Below are positions 31,286 through 38,505 of a stretch of DNA of 38,505 bases, one piece after another (the first letter of the stretch is position 1; each line of letters begins with the position of its first letter). Position numbers and translations under genes: made by a program. The notes under the pieces were generated by a model, which had not been told where the DNA came from, ran no database searches, and saw nothing but the letters and a program-made list of their open reading frames with translations. The stretch is taken from assembly GCA_035317605.1 (NCBI GenBank), contig DATHGT010000377.1, positions 1 to 38,505 of the forward strand, in the 5' to 3' direction. The stretch is from DATHGT01 sp035317605 (GTDB lineage: Bacteria > Methylomirabilota > Methylomirabilia > Rokubacteriales > CSP1-6).

Positions 31286-32476
31286 ATGAAGGACATCGCG
31301 GCCAGCTTCCTGAAGATCGGGGCGACCGCCTATGGTGGGCCGGCCATCATGGGCGTGATGCAGGCGGAGTTCCAGGAGAAGCGCCAGTGGGTCTCCAAGC
31401 CGCGCTTCCTCGAAGGCCTCTCCCTCGTCAACGTGCTGCCCGGCGCCACCGCGGTGCAGCTCGGGATCTTCCTCGGCTACGAGCGCGGCGGCTTACTGGG
31501 CGGGCTGGTGGCCGGCCTCTGCTTCGCGGCCCCGGGATTTCTCGTCATGCTCGCGCTGGCCCTGACGTACGCCACGCTCGGGGTGAGTCCGATCCTCCGC
31601 GGGGCGCTCTACGGACTCGGACCCGTCGTGGTCGCGATCTTCATCGTGGCCCTGTTCCGGCTCGGCCGCTCGGCCATGCGCGCGCTGCCCCATCGTCTGA
31701 TCGCCGCCGGCGCCGCCGCGCTCGCGCTGCTGAGCCCGCTCGGCACCGTGGCGATCCTGCTGCTCGCGGGCGGCGTCGGCCTGTTGCTGTTCCACGGCAA
31801 GCGCGCCGGCGCCATCGTGCTACTGGTGCTGGCGGCGGCCCTCGCGCTGATGCTGATCGTGGCCTGGTCGCCCCTCGCTCCGCTCGCGGCGATCGGTACG
31901 TCTCCCCGCCTCGGCAGCGTGGTCGGGCTGTTCGCGACGATCGGTGCGTTCACGTTCGGGGGCGGGTTGTCGATGATCGCGTTGATGGACGAACACGTGG
32001 TCAACCGACTGCACTGGCTGAGCTCCGAGGAATTCATCGCGGGTCTCGCGCTGGGACAGCTCACCCCGGGGCCCGTGCTCATGATCGCGGCGTACGTCGG
32101 CTACAAGCTGCTCGGGCTGGGCGGAGCGATCGCCGCCGCCGTCGCGGCGTTCCTGCCGTCCTTCGTCCTCATGCTGGCGATCCTGCCCGCCTTCGATCGC
32201 GTGAGAAGACTCGCGTGGACCAAGGCCTTCATCCAGGGCGTGGCGCCGGCGGTCATCGGGGTCATGGCCGTGATGCTCGCGCGCCTGGCCCCGCAGGCCG
32301 CGCCGGATCCCCTGGCCATCGCCGTGCTCGTGCTGTCGGTGGCCGTGCTCCTGCTGTGGCAGCTGGCGCCGCTGAAGGTGATGGCCGCCGGCGCCATTCT
32401 CGGAATCCTCCGCAACCGCCTCTGTGAACTGCCCGCCCTCCGCGCCGTGCTGTGCACCGGCGTGTGGGGGCGATGA
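31286..32476 (+). CDS. chrA: Chromate transporter ChrA (copy 2)
   Basis: This 396-residue bidomain CHR transporter has the N-half motif IGATAYGGPAIMGVM and the C-half IGAFTFGGGLSMIALM, plus LPGATAVQ and TPGPVLMI segments. It has about 10-12 membrane segments. It would expel chromate. The sequence differs clearly from copy 1 (25049-26242), so this is not a recent duplication. The ATG follows the chrB stop directly and has GAGGAG upstream. It lies inside a four-gene operon. Confidence 0.92.
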   Translation: MKDIAASFLKIGATAYGGPAIMGVMQAEFQEKRQWVSKPRFLEGLSLVNVLPGATAVQLGIFLGYERGGLLGGLVAGLCFAAPGFLVMLALALTYATLGVSPILRGALYGLGPVVVAIFIVALFRLGRSAMRALPHRLIAAGAAALALLSPLGTVAILLLAGGVGLLLFHGKRAGAIVLLVLAAALALMLIVAWSPLAPLAAIGTSPRLGSVVGLFATIGAFTFGGGLSMIALMDEHVVNRLHWLSSEEFIAGLALGQLTPGPVLMIAAYVGYKLLGLGGAIAAAVAAFLPSFVLMLAILPAFDRVRRLAWTKAFIQGVAPAVIGVMAVMLARLAPQAAPDPLAIAVLVLSVAVLLLWQLAPLKVMAAGAILGILRNRLCELPALRAVLCTGVWGR

Positions 32477-32488
32477 GGAGACGACGTC

Positions 32489-33304
32489 ATGAAATGGGTC
32501 ACTCGTGAACGCGCTCGCGTGGACCGTATCGCGTGTCCGTGGTTGATCAGCCGCTTCGTCGATCCCACGCCGGAGTTCCTGTTCGTTCCGGCCAAGCAGG
32601 TGCTCGAGACGGCGAAGCGCGAAGGCGCGATCGCCTACGACATCCCGAACGTCGAGCTCGGTCACCACGGGGCCGAGTGCTCGTTCGACGCGTTCGTGCA
32701 GCGGTACGAGCTCGATGATCCGGCCCTGGCCGTCCTGGCCCGGATCGTCCGCGGCGCCGACACCGAGGACCGGGGCCTGACCCCGGAGTCGGCCGGACTC
32801 TACGCCGCGGCCACCGGATTTCAGGCCAACAGCCGTGACGACTTCGACAACATGGCCCGACAGTTTCCGATGTACGACGCGCTCTACACCTACTGCGCGA
32901 CCACGGCGGCGAAGCGTCGGCCGCGCGTGGTGTTCGTCTGCCTGCACGGCGCGGCCAAGAGCGTGGTCGGCGCCGCGCACTTTCGCCGGCTCGCCGCGGC
33001 ACGCGGCCTGGAGATCGACGCCGCCGCCGCCGGCACCGAGCCGGACGAGCGCCTCGGCCCTGGCGCCGTGAAGGGCTTGGCCGCCGAGGGGCTCACCGCA
33101 GCGCCGGCTCGGCCGCGGCCCATCACGCTGTACGACCTCGACACCGCGACTCGCGTGGTGGGCTTCGGCTGCGAGGTCTCGCCCAAGCACGGCAAAGTGG
33201 AACAGTGGGACGTGCCCAACGTCAGCGACGGGTACGAGCCCGCGCGCGATCGGATCGTCGCCAACGTCGAGCGCCTGGTCGCCGAGCTTTCCGCGGGGCG
33301 CTGA
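32489..33304 (+). CDS. ChrB C-terminal domain fused to a low-molecular-weight phosphatase/arsenate reductase-like domain
   Basis: This 271-residue protein has two domains. Residues 1-140 match the ChrB C-terminal domain (KWVTRERARVDRIACPWLISRFVD, VELGHHGAECSFDAFV, ARIVRGADTED), closely parallel to the same domain in the ChrB of this operon. Residues about 145-271 are a low-molecular-weight phosphotyrosine phosphatase/arsenate reductase fold with the P-loop VVFVCLHGAAKS (Cys151, Lys157, Ser158). The usual C-x5-R has Lys in place of Arg, as in a known variant subfamily. The C-terminal QWDVPNVSDGYEPARDRI is the expected general-acid region. A thiol chemistry on oxyanions is plausible but not shown. 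It starts 12 bases after chrA. Confidence 0.85.
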   Translation: MKWVTRERARVDRIACPWLISRFVDPTPEFLFVPAKQVLETAKREGAIAYDIPNVELGHHGAECSFDAFVQRYELDDPALAVLARIVRGADTEDRGLTPESAGLYAAATGFQANSRDDFDNMARQFPMYDALYTYCATTAAKRRPRVVFVCLHGAAKSVVGAAHFRRLAAARGLEIDAAAAGTEPDERLGPGAVKGLAAEGLTAAPARPRPITLYDLDTATRVVGFGCEVSPKHGKVEQWDVPNVSDGYEPARDRIVANVERLVAELSAGR

Positions 33305-33305
33305 C

Positions 33306-34250
33306 GTGACGCTGAAGCTGCTCGGCTTCGTCGACCTGCCCGACCACGTCAACGCCGACGGCTTCGATCACGCCGACGTCGATCGCGCCACGGGCCTGAC
33401 CTACGTCGCCCACACCGCGAACGACGCCATCGACGTGTTCGACGTCCAGGCCGGGCGGTACCTGGGCTCGATCCCCGGGCTCAAAGCCGTCGCGGGAGCC
33501 CTCGTCTCGCACGACCCTCCGCTCGTCTTCACGTCGAATCGGGGCGAGAACACGCTGGGGATGTTCGTGCCGATCAGCGGCGCCGCGAGCCCACTCCCCG
33601 GAGCGGCCGAGAAGATCGACGTCGGGGTCCGGCCGAACGGGCTGGCCTTCAGTCCGCGCCACGCGCAGGTGCTGGTGGCGCACGTCGGCGATCCCGCGAT
33701 GCCCGGCTCGACGACGGTCTCGCTCGTCGACATCCGGGCCAAGAAGCGCATCGCCGATCTGCCGGTGCCCGGTCGGACCCGCTGGGCCGTCTACGATCCG
33801 ATCGCCGACGCGTTTCACGTCAACATCATGGATCCTCCGCAGATCGTGGTGGTCGGTGCCGGCGAGGGCACGGGCATCCGGCGCGTGGTGCCGATTCCGT
33901 ACGCCGGTCCCCACGGCCTCGACATCGACGTGGCGCGGCGGCGCCTGTTCTGCGCGTGTGACGCCGGCGTGCTCGTCGAAGTCGACGCCGATACCGGCGG
34001 GATCCTGCGCACGGACACGCTGGCCGGCGTGCCCGACGTCGTGTTCTTGAACGCGCGCCTCGGCCATCTCTACGTCGCGGTCGGAGACCCTGGAGTGATC
34101 GAGGTGTTCGACACCACGCGTCTGCAGCATCACGAAGTGGTGCGGACCGAGCACGGCGCCCACACGCTGTCGTTCGATGCGGCCCGCGACCTCGTCTGCG
34201 CGTTCCTGCCCGCCACCCACCGCGCCGCCGTATACCTCGATCACGGGTAG
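33306..34250 (+). CDS. YncE-like beta-propeller protein
   Basis: The 314-residue protein is built of repeated ~40-residue blades (TYVAHTANDAIDVFDVQAGRYL, VRPNGLAFSPRHAQVLVAHVGD, HGLDIDVARRRLFCACDAGVLVEVDADTG, GHLYVAVGDPGVIEVFDTTRLQ), the pattern of YncE/YVTN seven-bladed propellers. No signal peptide is visible, so it is probably cytoplasmic, which is unusual for YncE-like proteins. GTG 33306 is used, one base after the preceding stop, so the gene is part of the chr operon. Its role there is unknown; binding to a regulator or substrate is possible. Confidence 0.78.
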   Translation: MTLKLLGFVDLPDHVNADGFDHADVDRATGLTYVAHTANDAIDVFDVQAGRYLGSIPGLKAVAGALVSHDPPLVFTSNRGENTLGMFVPISGAASPLPGAAEKIDVGVRPNGLAFSPRHAQVLVAHVGDPAMPGSTTVSLVDIRAKKRIADLPVPGRTRWAVYDPIADAFHVNIMDPPQIVVVGAGEGTGIRRVVPIPYAGPHGLDIDVARRRLFCACDAGVLVEVDADTGGILRTDTLAGVPDVVFLNARLGHLYVAVGDPGVIEVFDTTRLQHHEVVRTEHGAHTLSFDAARDLVCAFLPATHRAAVYLDHG

Positions 34251-34275
34251 CCGTCGCCCTCTTCCGATCGCACGC

Positions 34276-34281
34276 TATAAT
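34276..34281 (+). promoter_or_regulatory. -10 hexamer TATAAT 9 bases before an ATG
   Basis: TATAAT lies within GCTATAATCCGG, identical to the 12-mer before the acyl-CoA dehydrogenase. ATG 34291, which opens a 13-codon leader ORF, follows nine bases later. No -35 is evident. Confidence 0.55.
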
Positions 34282-34290
34282 CCGGGCCTC

Positions 34291-34332
34291 ATGCTGGCTG
34301 ATCGTTCGCGCGATCGGGGAGGTCCACGATGA
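34291..34332 (+). CDS. 13-codon leader ORF coupled to the LivK-like gene
   Basis: ATG 34291 opens a 13-residue peptide (MLADRSRDRGGPR) whose TGA overlaps the ATG of the binding-protein gene (ATGA at 34329-34332). If transcription begins next to ATG 34291, this would be a leaderless upstream ORF. The main gene also has its own GGGGAGG, so dependence on the leader is unproven. Confidence 0.4.
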   Translation: MLADRSRDRGGPR

Positions 34333-35597
34333 CCACGACACGACGGCAGTTCCTCACGGTGATGGGCGGCGCGGCGGCGACGGTGGGATCGCGGCTCGGG
34401 ACCGCGCCCGCATTCGCGCAGACCACGGGCCCGGTCAAGATCGGGATCCTCGCCATCCGCGCGGGCATCGCCGCGCCCGTGGGCGCCGCTGGATTGCGCG
34501 GGACCGAATGGTGGGCCGAGCGCACCAACAAGGCGGGCGGCATCCTCGGCCGTCAAGTCCAGCTCGTGGTCGAGGAAGAATCGAACCCCAAGGACACGGT
34601 GGAGCGCTATCGCAAGCTCGTGCTCCAGGACAAGGTCGAGGCCGTCATCGGCGGGATCTCGACCGGCGTGACCCTGGCGCTGGGACCGGTGGCCGAGGAT
34701 TTGGCCACGCCGTGGCTCTCGTGGGACGGGACCACGCAGAAGGGCGTCGAGGAGACGATGCCGAATCCCAAGTGGGCGTTCAAGTCCGTCGACAACGAGG
34801 TCGAGGCCATCGTGGCCGGCATGCTCACGCCGAAGTACTTCAAGGGCATCAAGACCGTGGCCGGCATCGGCAACGACTACTCGTACGGCCACGACTGCTG
34901 GGAGTCGTACCAGGCGGTGCTCAAGCGTTATCTCCCCGACGTCAGGTTCGTGCTCGAGCTGTTCCCCAAGCTCGGGGTGACCGACTTCACCTCCCACATC
35001 GCGGCCATCCAGCAGGCCAAGCCCGATCTCCTGATGTGCTCGTTCTGGTCGGGCGACGCCACCATCATCATGAAGCAGGCGGCGGCGGTCGGACTCTTCA
35101 AGACCATGAAGGGCGTGTTCACCACGGCCGGCGGCGTGCACGACTCGCTGAAGAAGGAGTTCACGCCCGAGGGTCTGCTGCTCGGCTACAACACCATGTA
35201 CTTCGCCGACCCCAAGGCGAGTCCGCTGCTCAAGCAGTTCGTCGCCGAGTACAAGGCGAAATACAACGAGTACCCGCCCTACGAGTGCGATCACGCCTAT
35301 TTCAACGCCGAGTCCTACAAGCAGGCGGTGGAGAAGGCGGCCAAGGGCAGCAAGCAGTGGCCGGGCAAGGCCGACGTGGTGAAGGCGCTGGAGGGCATCG
35401 AGGTCGAATCGCTCTCGGGCAAGCGCAGCTGGCGGGCCGACCACGTGCAGGAGTGCAGCTTCTACCAGGGCATGACCACCCACAAGAACTCTTACGACTT
35501 CGTGACCATCGATCCCATCGAAGTGGTGTCGACCAAGCAAGCGATGAAGCCGGCCGGCGCCAAGCTCTTCGATTGGATCAAGAGCTGGAAGATCTGA
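34329..35597 (+). CDS. livK: Branched-chain amino acid-type ABC substrate-binding protein
   Basis: This 422-residue periplasmic binding protein has a twin-arginine-type signal (TTRRQFLTVMGGAAATVGS, cleaved near APAFAQ). The mature protein has the type-I periplasmic-binding fold of LivK relatives: VKIGILAIRAG, AGGILGRQVQLVVEEESNPKD, VIGGISTGVTLALGPVAED, and GIGNDYSYGHDCWESY. These bind branched-chain amino acids, amides, aromatic acids or similar solutes; the substrate cannot be told. GGGGAGG precedes the ATG. It is first in an operon with two permeases and two ATPases. Confidence 0.92.
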   Translation: MTTTRRQFLTVMGGAAATVGSRLGTAPAFAQTTGPVKIGILAIRAGIAAPVGAAGLRGTEWWAERTNKAGGILGRQVQLVVEEESNPKDTVERYRKLVLQDKVEAVIGGISTGVTLALGPVAEDLATPWLSWDGTTQKGVEETMPNPKWAFKSVDNEVEAIVAGMLTPKYFKGIKTVAGIGNDYSYGHDCWESYQAVLKRYLPDVRFVLELFPKLGVTDFTSHIAAIQQAKPDLLMCSFWSGDATIIMKQAAAVGLFKTMKGVFTTAGGVHDSLKKEFTPEGLLLGYNTMYFADPKASPLLKQFVAEYKAKYNEYPPYECDHAYFNAESYKQAVEKAAKGSKQWPGKADVVKALEGIEVESLSGKRSWRADHVQECSFYQGMTTHKNSYDFVTIDPIEVVSTKQAMKPAGAKLFDWIKSWKI

Positions 35598-35621
35598 CCC
35601 GGGGGCCGGACAACAACCGCT

Positions 35622-35656
35622 GGGGGGGGGTAAGGGGGGAGCCGTAGGGGCCCCCC
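35622..35656 (+). other. G-rich intergenic tract with a GC hairpin
   Basis: Between livK and livH the + strand has runs of nine G (35622-35630), six G (35634-35639) and four G (35647-35650), then six C (35651-35656). GGGG-CCCC is a self-complementary end, and with the five G at 35601-35605 the tract could form a G-quadruplex in RNA or DNA. It lies just before the livH start, where no ribosome-binding site is apparent. Confidence 0.5.
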
Positions 35657-35663
35657 ATCTCGG

Positions 35664-36542
35664 ATGATCCTCAATGTTCTCCTTGGCGGCGTGTTCCACG
35701 CCTCGATCCTGTTCCTGGTCGCGGCGGGGTTGCAGGTGGTCTTCGGCGTCCAGCGGATCTTCAATCTCGCCTGCGGCTCGTTCTACGCCCTCGGCGCCTA
35801 CGTGGGCGTCTCCGCGGTGGCCGCGTACACGAGCGTGGGCGGGCCGCCGTGGCTCTTCATCGTGCCGCTCGCGGTGGCCGGGCTGCTCGTCGGCGTGGTC
35901 GGTGTCGTGGTCGAGCGCGGGCTCCTGCGCTTCGTCTACGACCGCGACGAGACGTTCCAGCTCCTGCTGACGTTCGCGCTCGTGCTGATCCTCGAAGACG
36001 TGATCCGTCTGACCTGGGGGGCCTCACCACGCTCGACGTCGGGGCTCTATCTCGTCTATGGACAGGTCCGCGTGCTCGGCGCCACCGTGCCCGTCTACAA
36101 CCTGATCGTGGTGGCGGCAAGCCTGTTGATCGCCGTCGGCCTGGGCTGGCTGCTCACGCGCACCGCGTTCGGGCGCATCATGCGGGCGGCCGCCGACAAC
36201 CGCGAGATGGCCGCGGCGCTCGGCGTCGACCTGCGGTGGCTCTACGTGCGCGTGTTCACGCTCGGCACCGCGCTGGGCACGCTGGGCGGCGCGCTGGTCA
36301 TCCCGGCCACCGCGGCCATGAGCGAGATGGGGATCGAGCTGATCGTGGAGGCGTTCGCGGTGGTGGTCATCGGCGGGCTCGGCAGCATGCGCGGGGCGTT
36401 CGTGGGCGCGCTGGTCGTCGGCATCCTGCGCGCAGTCGCGATCTCCGTGCTGCCCGAGATCGAGATGCTGCTGATCTATCTCATCGTGATCGGCGTGCTC
36501 GTGCTGCGGCCGCGCGGGCTGTTCGGGGCGGTGACCGCGTGA
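35664..36542 (+). CDS. livH: LivH-type ABC permease
   Basis: This 292-residue inner-membrane permease has about eight hydrophobic segments. The N-terminal LQVVFGVQRIFNLACGSFYALGAYVG and the later AAADNREMAAALGVDLRWLYVRVFTLGTALG region, with the EAA-like loop, are typical LivH features, as is the C-terminal VVIGGLGSMRGAFVGALVVG. It pairs with LivM to form the channel. It lies 66 bases after livK across a G-rich tract and overlaps livM by four bases (GTGA). Confidence 0.92.
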   Translation: MILNVLLGGVFHASILFLVAAGLQVVFGVQRIFNLACGSFYALGAYVGVSAVAAYTSVGGPPWLFIVPLAVAGLLVGVVGVVVERGLLRFVYDRDETFQLLLTFALVLILEDVIRLTWGASPRSTSGLYLVYGQVRVLGATVPVYNLIVVAASLLIAVGLGWLLTRTAFGRIMRAAADNREMAAALGVDLRWLYVRVFTLGTALGTLGGALVIPATAAMSEMGIELIVEAFAVVVIGGLGSMRGAFVGALVVGILRAVAISVLPEIEMLLIYLIVIGVLVLRPRGLFGAVTA

Positions 36543-37474
36543 AGCGATGGCTCGGCCCGGCCCTCGCGCTGGTCGCGATCCTGATCGTGCCGCTGGTGGC
36601 GCCGCCCTACCAGACGCTGCTCATGCTGCCGTTCATGGCCTACGCGGTGATTCTGCTCGGGCTCAACCTGCTCTTCGGCTACACGGGCTTGCTCTCGTTC
36701 GGCCACGCGCTCTTCGTCGGCGTCGGCGCCTACACCGGCGCCTTCCTCACCCATCGCTTCGGCGTTCGCTCGCTGGAAGCGATCCTGCTCGCCGCCGCGC
36801 TGCTCGGCGCGCTGGTGGCCGCCCCGGTGGGGGCGCTGTGCGTGCGCTACGTGAAGATCTACTTCGGGATGCTCACGCTGGCCTTCGGCATGGTCTTCTA
36901 CACGTTCGTGCTGAAGTTCTACGCGCTCACCGGCGGCGACGAAGGCATACCGTTCGCGCGCCCGCTGCTCCTCGGCCGCGATCTCTCCGCGATCCCGAAG
37001 ACCGACTATCTCAATGGGCCCTATTACTACTACTGCGTCGCCGTGCTCGTGCTGGCCACCGCGTGCATGTGGCGGATCGTGCGCTCACCGTTCGGCCTGT
37101 GCCTGCGCACGATCCGCGACAATCCGCTGAAGGCCGAGGCGCTGGGGATCAGCGTGCCCCGCTACCGCTGGTGCGCCTTCGTGATCTCCGCCGTCTACGC
37201 CGCCCTCGGCGGCGCGCTGCTGGGACCGCCGACCGGCAACGTCGACCCGACCCTCGCGTACTGGACGCACTCCGGCAACCTCGTCTTCATGACCCTGCTC
37301 GGCGGCTTCACCCATTTCTACGGCCCTGTCCTGGGCGCGTTCGTGTTCATCTATCTCCAAGATTTCGTGATGTCGCTCGTCCCCTACTGGCGATTGATCT
37401 TCGGCGGTCTCCTCGCCCTCATCGTGATCTTCGCCCCGACCGGCTTGATGGGATTGATCGCGCCGTCGCGATGA
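36539..37474 (+). CDS. livM: LivM-type ABC permease
   Basis: This 311-residue inner-membrane permease has a first membrane segment after VKRWLG, then YAVILLGLNLLFGYTGLLSFGHALFVGVGAY, the family's most conserved stretch by pattern. The cytoplasmic loop RTIRDNPLKAEALGISVPRYR is the ATPase contact, and the C-terminus has LLGGFTHFYGPVLGAFVF. GTG 36539 overlaps the livH stop (GTGA), and its own TGA overlaps the livG ATG (ATGA). The frame is open upstream only as a shadow of livH. Confidence 0.92.
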   Translation: MKRWLGPALALVAILIVPLVAPPYQTLLMLPFMAYAVILLGLNLLFGYTGLLSFGHALFVGVGAYTGAFLTHRFGVRSLEAILLAAALLGALVAAPVGALCVRYVKIYFGMLTLAFGMVFYTFVLKFYALTGGDEGIPFARPLLLGRDLSAIPKTDYLNGPYYYYCVAVLVLATACMWRIVRSPFGLCLRTIRDNPLKAEALGISVPRYRWCAFVISAVYAALGGALLGPPTGNVDPTLAYWTHSGNLVFMTLLGGFTHFYGPVLGAFVFIYLQDFVMSLVPYWRLIFGGLLALIVIFAPTGLMGLIAPSR

Positions 37475-38235
37475 CCGCGCTCCTCGAAGCCCACGGGCTC
37501 ACGAAGTTCTACGGGCCGTTTCGGGCGCTCGACGGCGTGAGCCTGTCGATCGGCAGCGGGGAGTTCGTGTCGATCATCGGGCCGAACGGCGCTGGTAAAT
37601 CGACGCTGATCAACCTGCTGACCGGCGTGTCGGCGCCGACGGCAGGCAGCGTGCGCTTCATGGGTCGTGACGTGACGGGTGTGGGGTCTGTCGCGCTGGC
37701 CCGTCTCGGGATGGCGCGAAGCTTCCAGCTCGTCCAGATCTTTCCGGATCTCACCGTGCTGGAGACGCTGCAGGCGGCGGCGGTCTCGCGGCTAGGTCGC
37801 GGGCTCAAGCTCCTGGCCTCGCTGGCGCGCGATCGCGAGGTGCAGGAGATCGCGCTGGAGGTCGCGGAGCTCTTCGGGCTGGCCGACAAGCGCGGAGCGC
37901 TCGCGCGCCATCTGCCCCAGGGCGACAAGAAGCTGCTCGACGTCGCCTCGGCGTTCGCGCTGCGGCCGAAGATCATCCTGCTCGACGAGCCGACCAGCGG
38001 GGTGAGCACGGCGGACAAGACCGCGATCATGGAGATCCTGGTCGCGGCTTCGCGACGCGTGGGGATCGAGGCCGTCATTCAGGTCGAGCACGACATGGAC
38101 ATCGTGTTCGGTTACTCGGACCGGATCATCGCGCTGCACCAGGGGCGCGTGCTGGCCGACGCCAGCCCGCGCGAGATCGAGGCCAACGCCGAGGTCATCG
38201 ACGCGGTGATCGGCCGCCGGGCCGCGGGGCGCTGA
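37471..38235 (+). CDS. livG: LivG-type ABC ATPase
   Basis: This 254-residue cytoplasmic ATPase of the importer has Walker A GPNGAGKST, the Q-loop region MARSFQLVQIFPDLTVLETL, Walker B IILLDEPTSGVS and the H-loop His in IQVEHDMD. The ABC signature reads LPQGDKKLLD in place of the common LPYGQQRRLE of LivG, but the Gly is kept. Start ATG 37471 overlaps the livM stop. It ends one base before the livF GTG. Confidence 0.92.
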   Translation: MTALLEAHGLTKFYGPFRALDGVSLSIGSGEFVSIIGPNGAGKSTLINLLTGVSAPTAGSVRFMGRDVTGVGSVALARLGMARSFQLVQIFPDLTVLETLQAAAVSRLGRGLKLLASLARDREVQEIALEVAELFGLADKRGALARHLPQGDKKLLDVASAFALRPKIILLDEPTSGVSTADKTAIMEILVAASRRVGIEAVIQVEHDMDIVFGYSDRIIALHQGRVLADASPREIEANAEVIDAVIGRRAAGR

Positions 38236-38236
38236 C

Positions 38237-38505
38237 GTGCTGGCCGTCGACGGCATCGACGTCTACATCCAGGCCAGCCACATCCTGAGAAAAGTTTCGC
38301 TCGAGGTCGGCCGCGACGAGGTCGTGTGCCTGGTGGGCAGGAATGGCGCGGGCAAGACCACCACGCTGCGGACGATCATGGGCTTCCTGCGTCCGCGCGC
38401 CGGCAGCATCGAGCTGGGCGGCCAACCCATTCACGGCCGGCGCACGCACGAGATCGCGATGCTGGGCGTTGGTTGGGCGCCCGAGGAGAGCGCGATCTTC
38501 GGCGA
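38237..38505 (+). CDS. livF: LivF-type ABC ATPase, 5' part only
   Basis: GTG 38237 opens a frame that runs off the window after about 89 codons. The protein starts MLAVDGIDVYIQASHILRK, then VSLEVGRDEVVCLVGRNGAGKTTTLRTIMG with Walker A GRNGAGKTT, and continues LGVGWAPEESAIFG, matching the LivF N-terminus through the Q-loop, where the family often has VPEGR. It completes the LivKHMGF set. Confidence 0.9.
   Translation, partial: MLAVDGIDVYIQASHILRKVSLEVGRDEVVCLVGRNGAGKTTTLRTIMGFLRPRAGSIELGGQPIHGRRTHEIAMLGVGWAPEESAIFG

Noticed and set aside
1..38505. CRISPR arrays, tRNA or rRNA genes, insertion-sequence ends and transposases
   Set aside because: Looked for repeat/spacer periodicity, tRNA-like ends, and transposase motifs; none could be supported. 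The only repeats found are those listed.

Overview
The window is GC-rich, gene-dense bacterial DNA with very short intergenic gaps, many GTG starts and 1-4 base stop/start overlaps. Gene content (LivKHMGF-type transport, an acyl-CoA dehydrogenase, a crotonase, a PrpF-like isomerase, two ChrA transporters, a NucS-like nuclease) fits a soil or groundwater chemo-organotroph. My best guess is an uncultured Methylomirabilota/Rokubacteria-like lineage, but this is low-confidence inference; no rRNA or tRNA is visible to settle it.

Layout. 1-1235: the 3' end of an aconitase/isopropylmalate-dehydratase small-subunit-like gene, coupled to a PrpF-family isomerase. 1238-4865: an alpha/beta hydrolase, divergent from an acyltransferase/creatininase pair. 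4940-6679: a visibly more A/T-rich accessory patch with an unrecognised protein carrying PD-(D/E)XK-like residues, followed by DUF4160 and DUF2442 genes. 6728-12523: central metabolism (crotonase, adenylosuccinate lyase, DenD-like dehydrogenase, small zinc-knuckle-like protein, acyl-CoA dehydrogenase, nitroreductase, VOC protein). 12591-15620: a sugar-type ABC importer (lipoprotein plus two permeases). 15631-17634: a second accessory patch with an RHH/MazF toxin-antitoxin pair, a decayed duplicate of the importer lipoprotein, and a two-domain protein ending in a NucS-like nuclease. 17693-21297: MetE-like protein, truncated dienelactone-hydrolase-like lipoprotein, Rieske protein and an orphan family-5 solute-binding protein.

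21401-34250 is the most coherent region, a probable detoxification island. It holds a heterodimeric ABC exporter and chromate transporter ChrA-1 on one strand, divergent from a DUF1080-like/DUF1259 pair; then a lipoprotein / 68-residue protein / MATE efflux operon; and divergent from that a chrB-chrA operon extended by a ChrB-domain/low-molecular-weight-phosphatase fusion and a YncE-like beta-propeller. Both divergent promoter regions carry clean inverted repeats. 34329-38505 is a LivKHMGF-type ABC importer operon, cut off in livF by the window end.

Two signals cut across the window. First, four gene starts have a TATAAT or TAGAAT hexamer only 6-9 bases before the start codon, which would give leaderless or nearly leaderless mRNAs. 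Second, translational coupling is extensive, including a 19-codon mini-ORF joining two permease genes and a probable CTG start overlapping the previous stop. The strongest novelty candidates are the extended chromate operon with its fusion protein, the PUA/EVE-like plus NucS-like protein, and the leaderless promoter motif.
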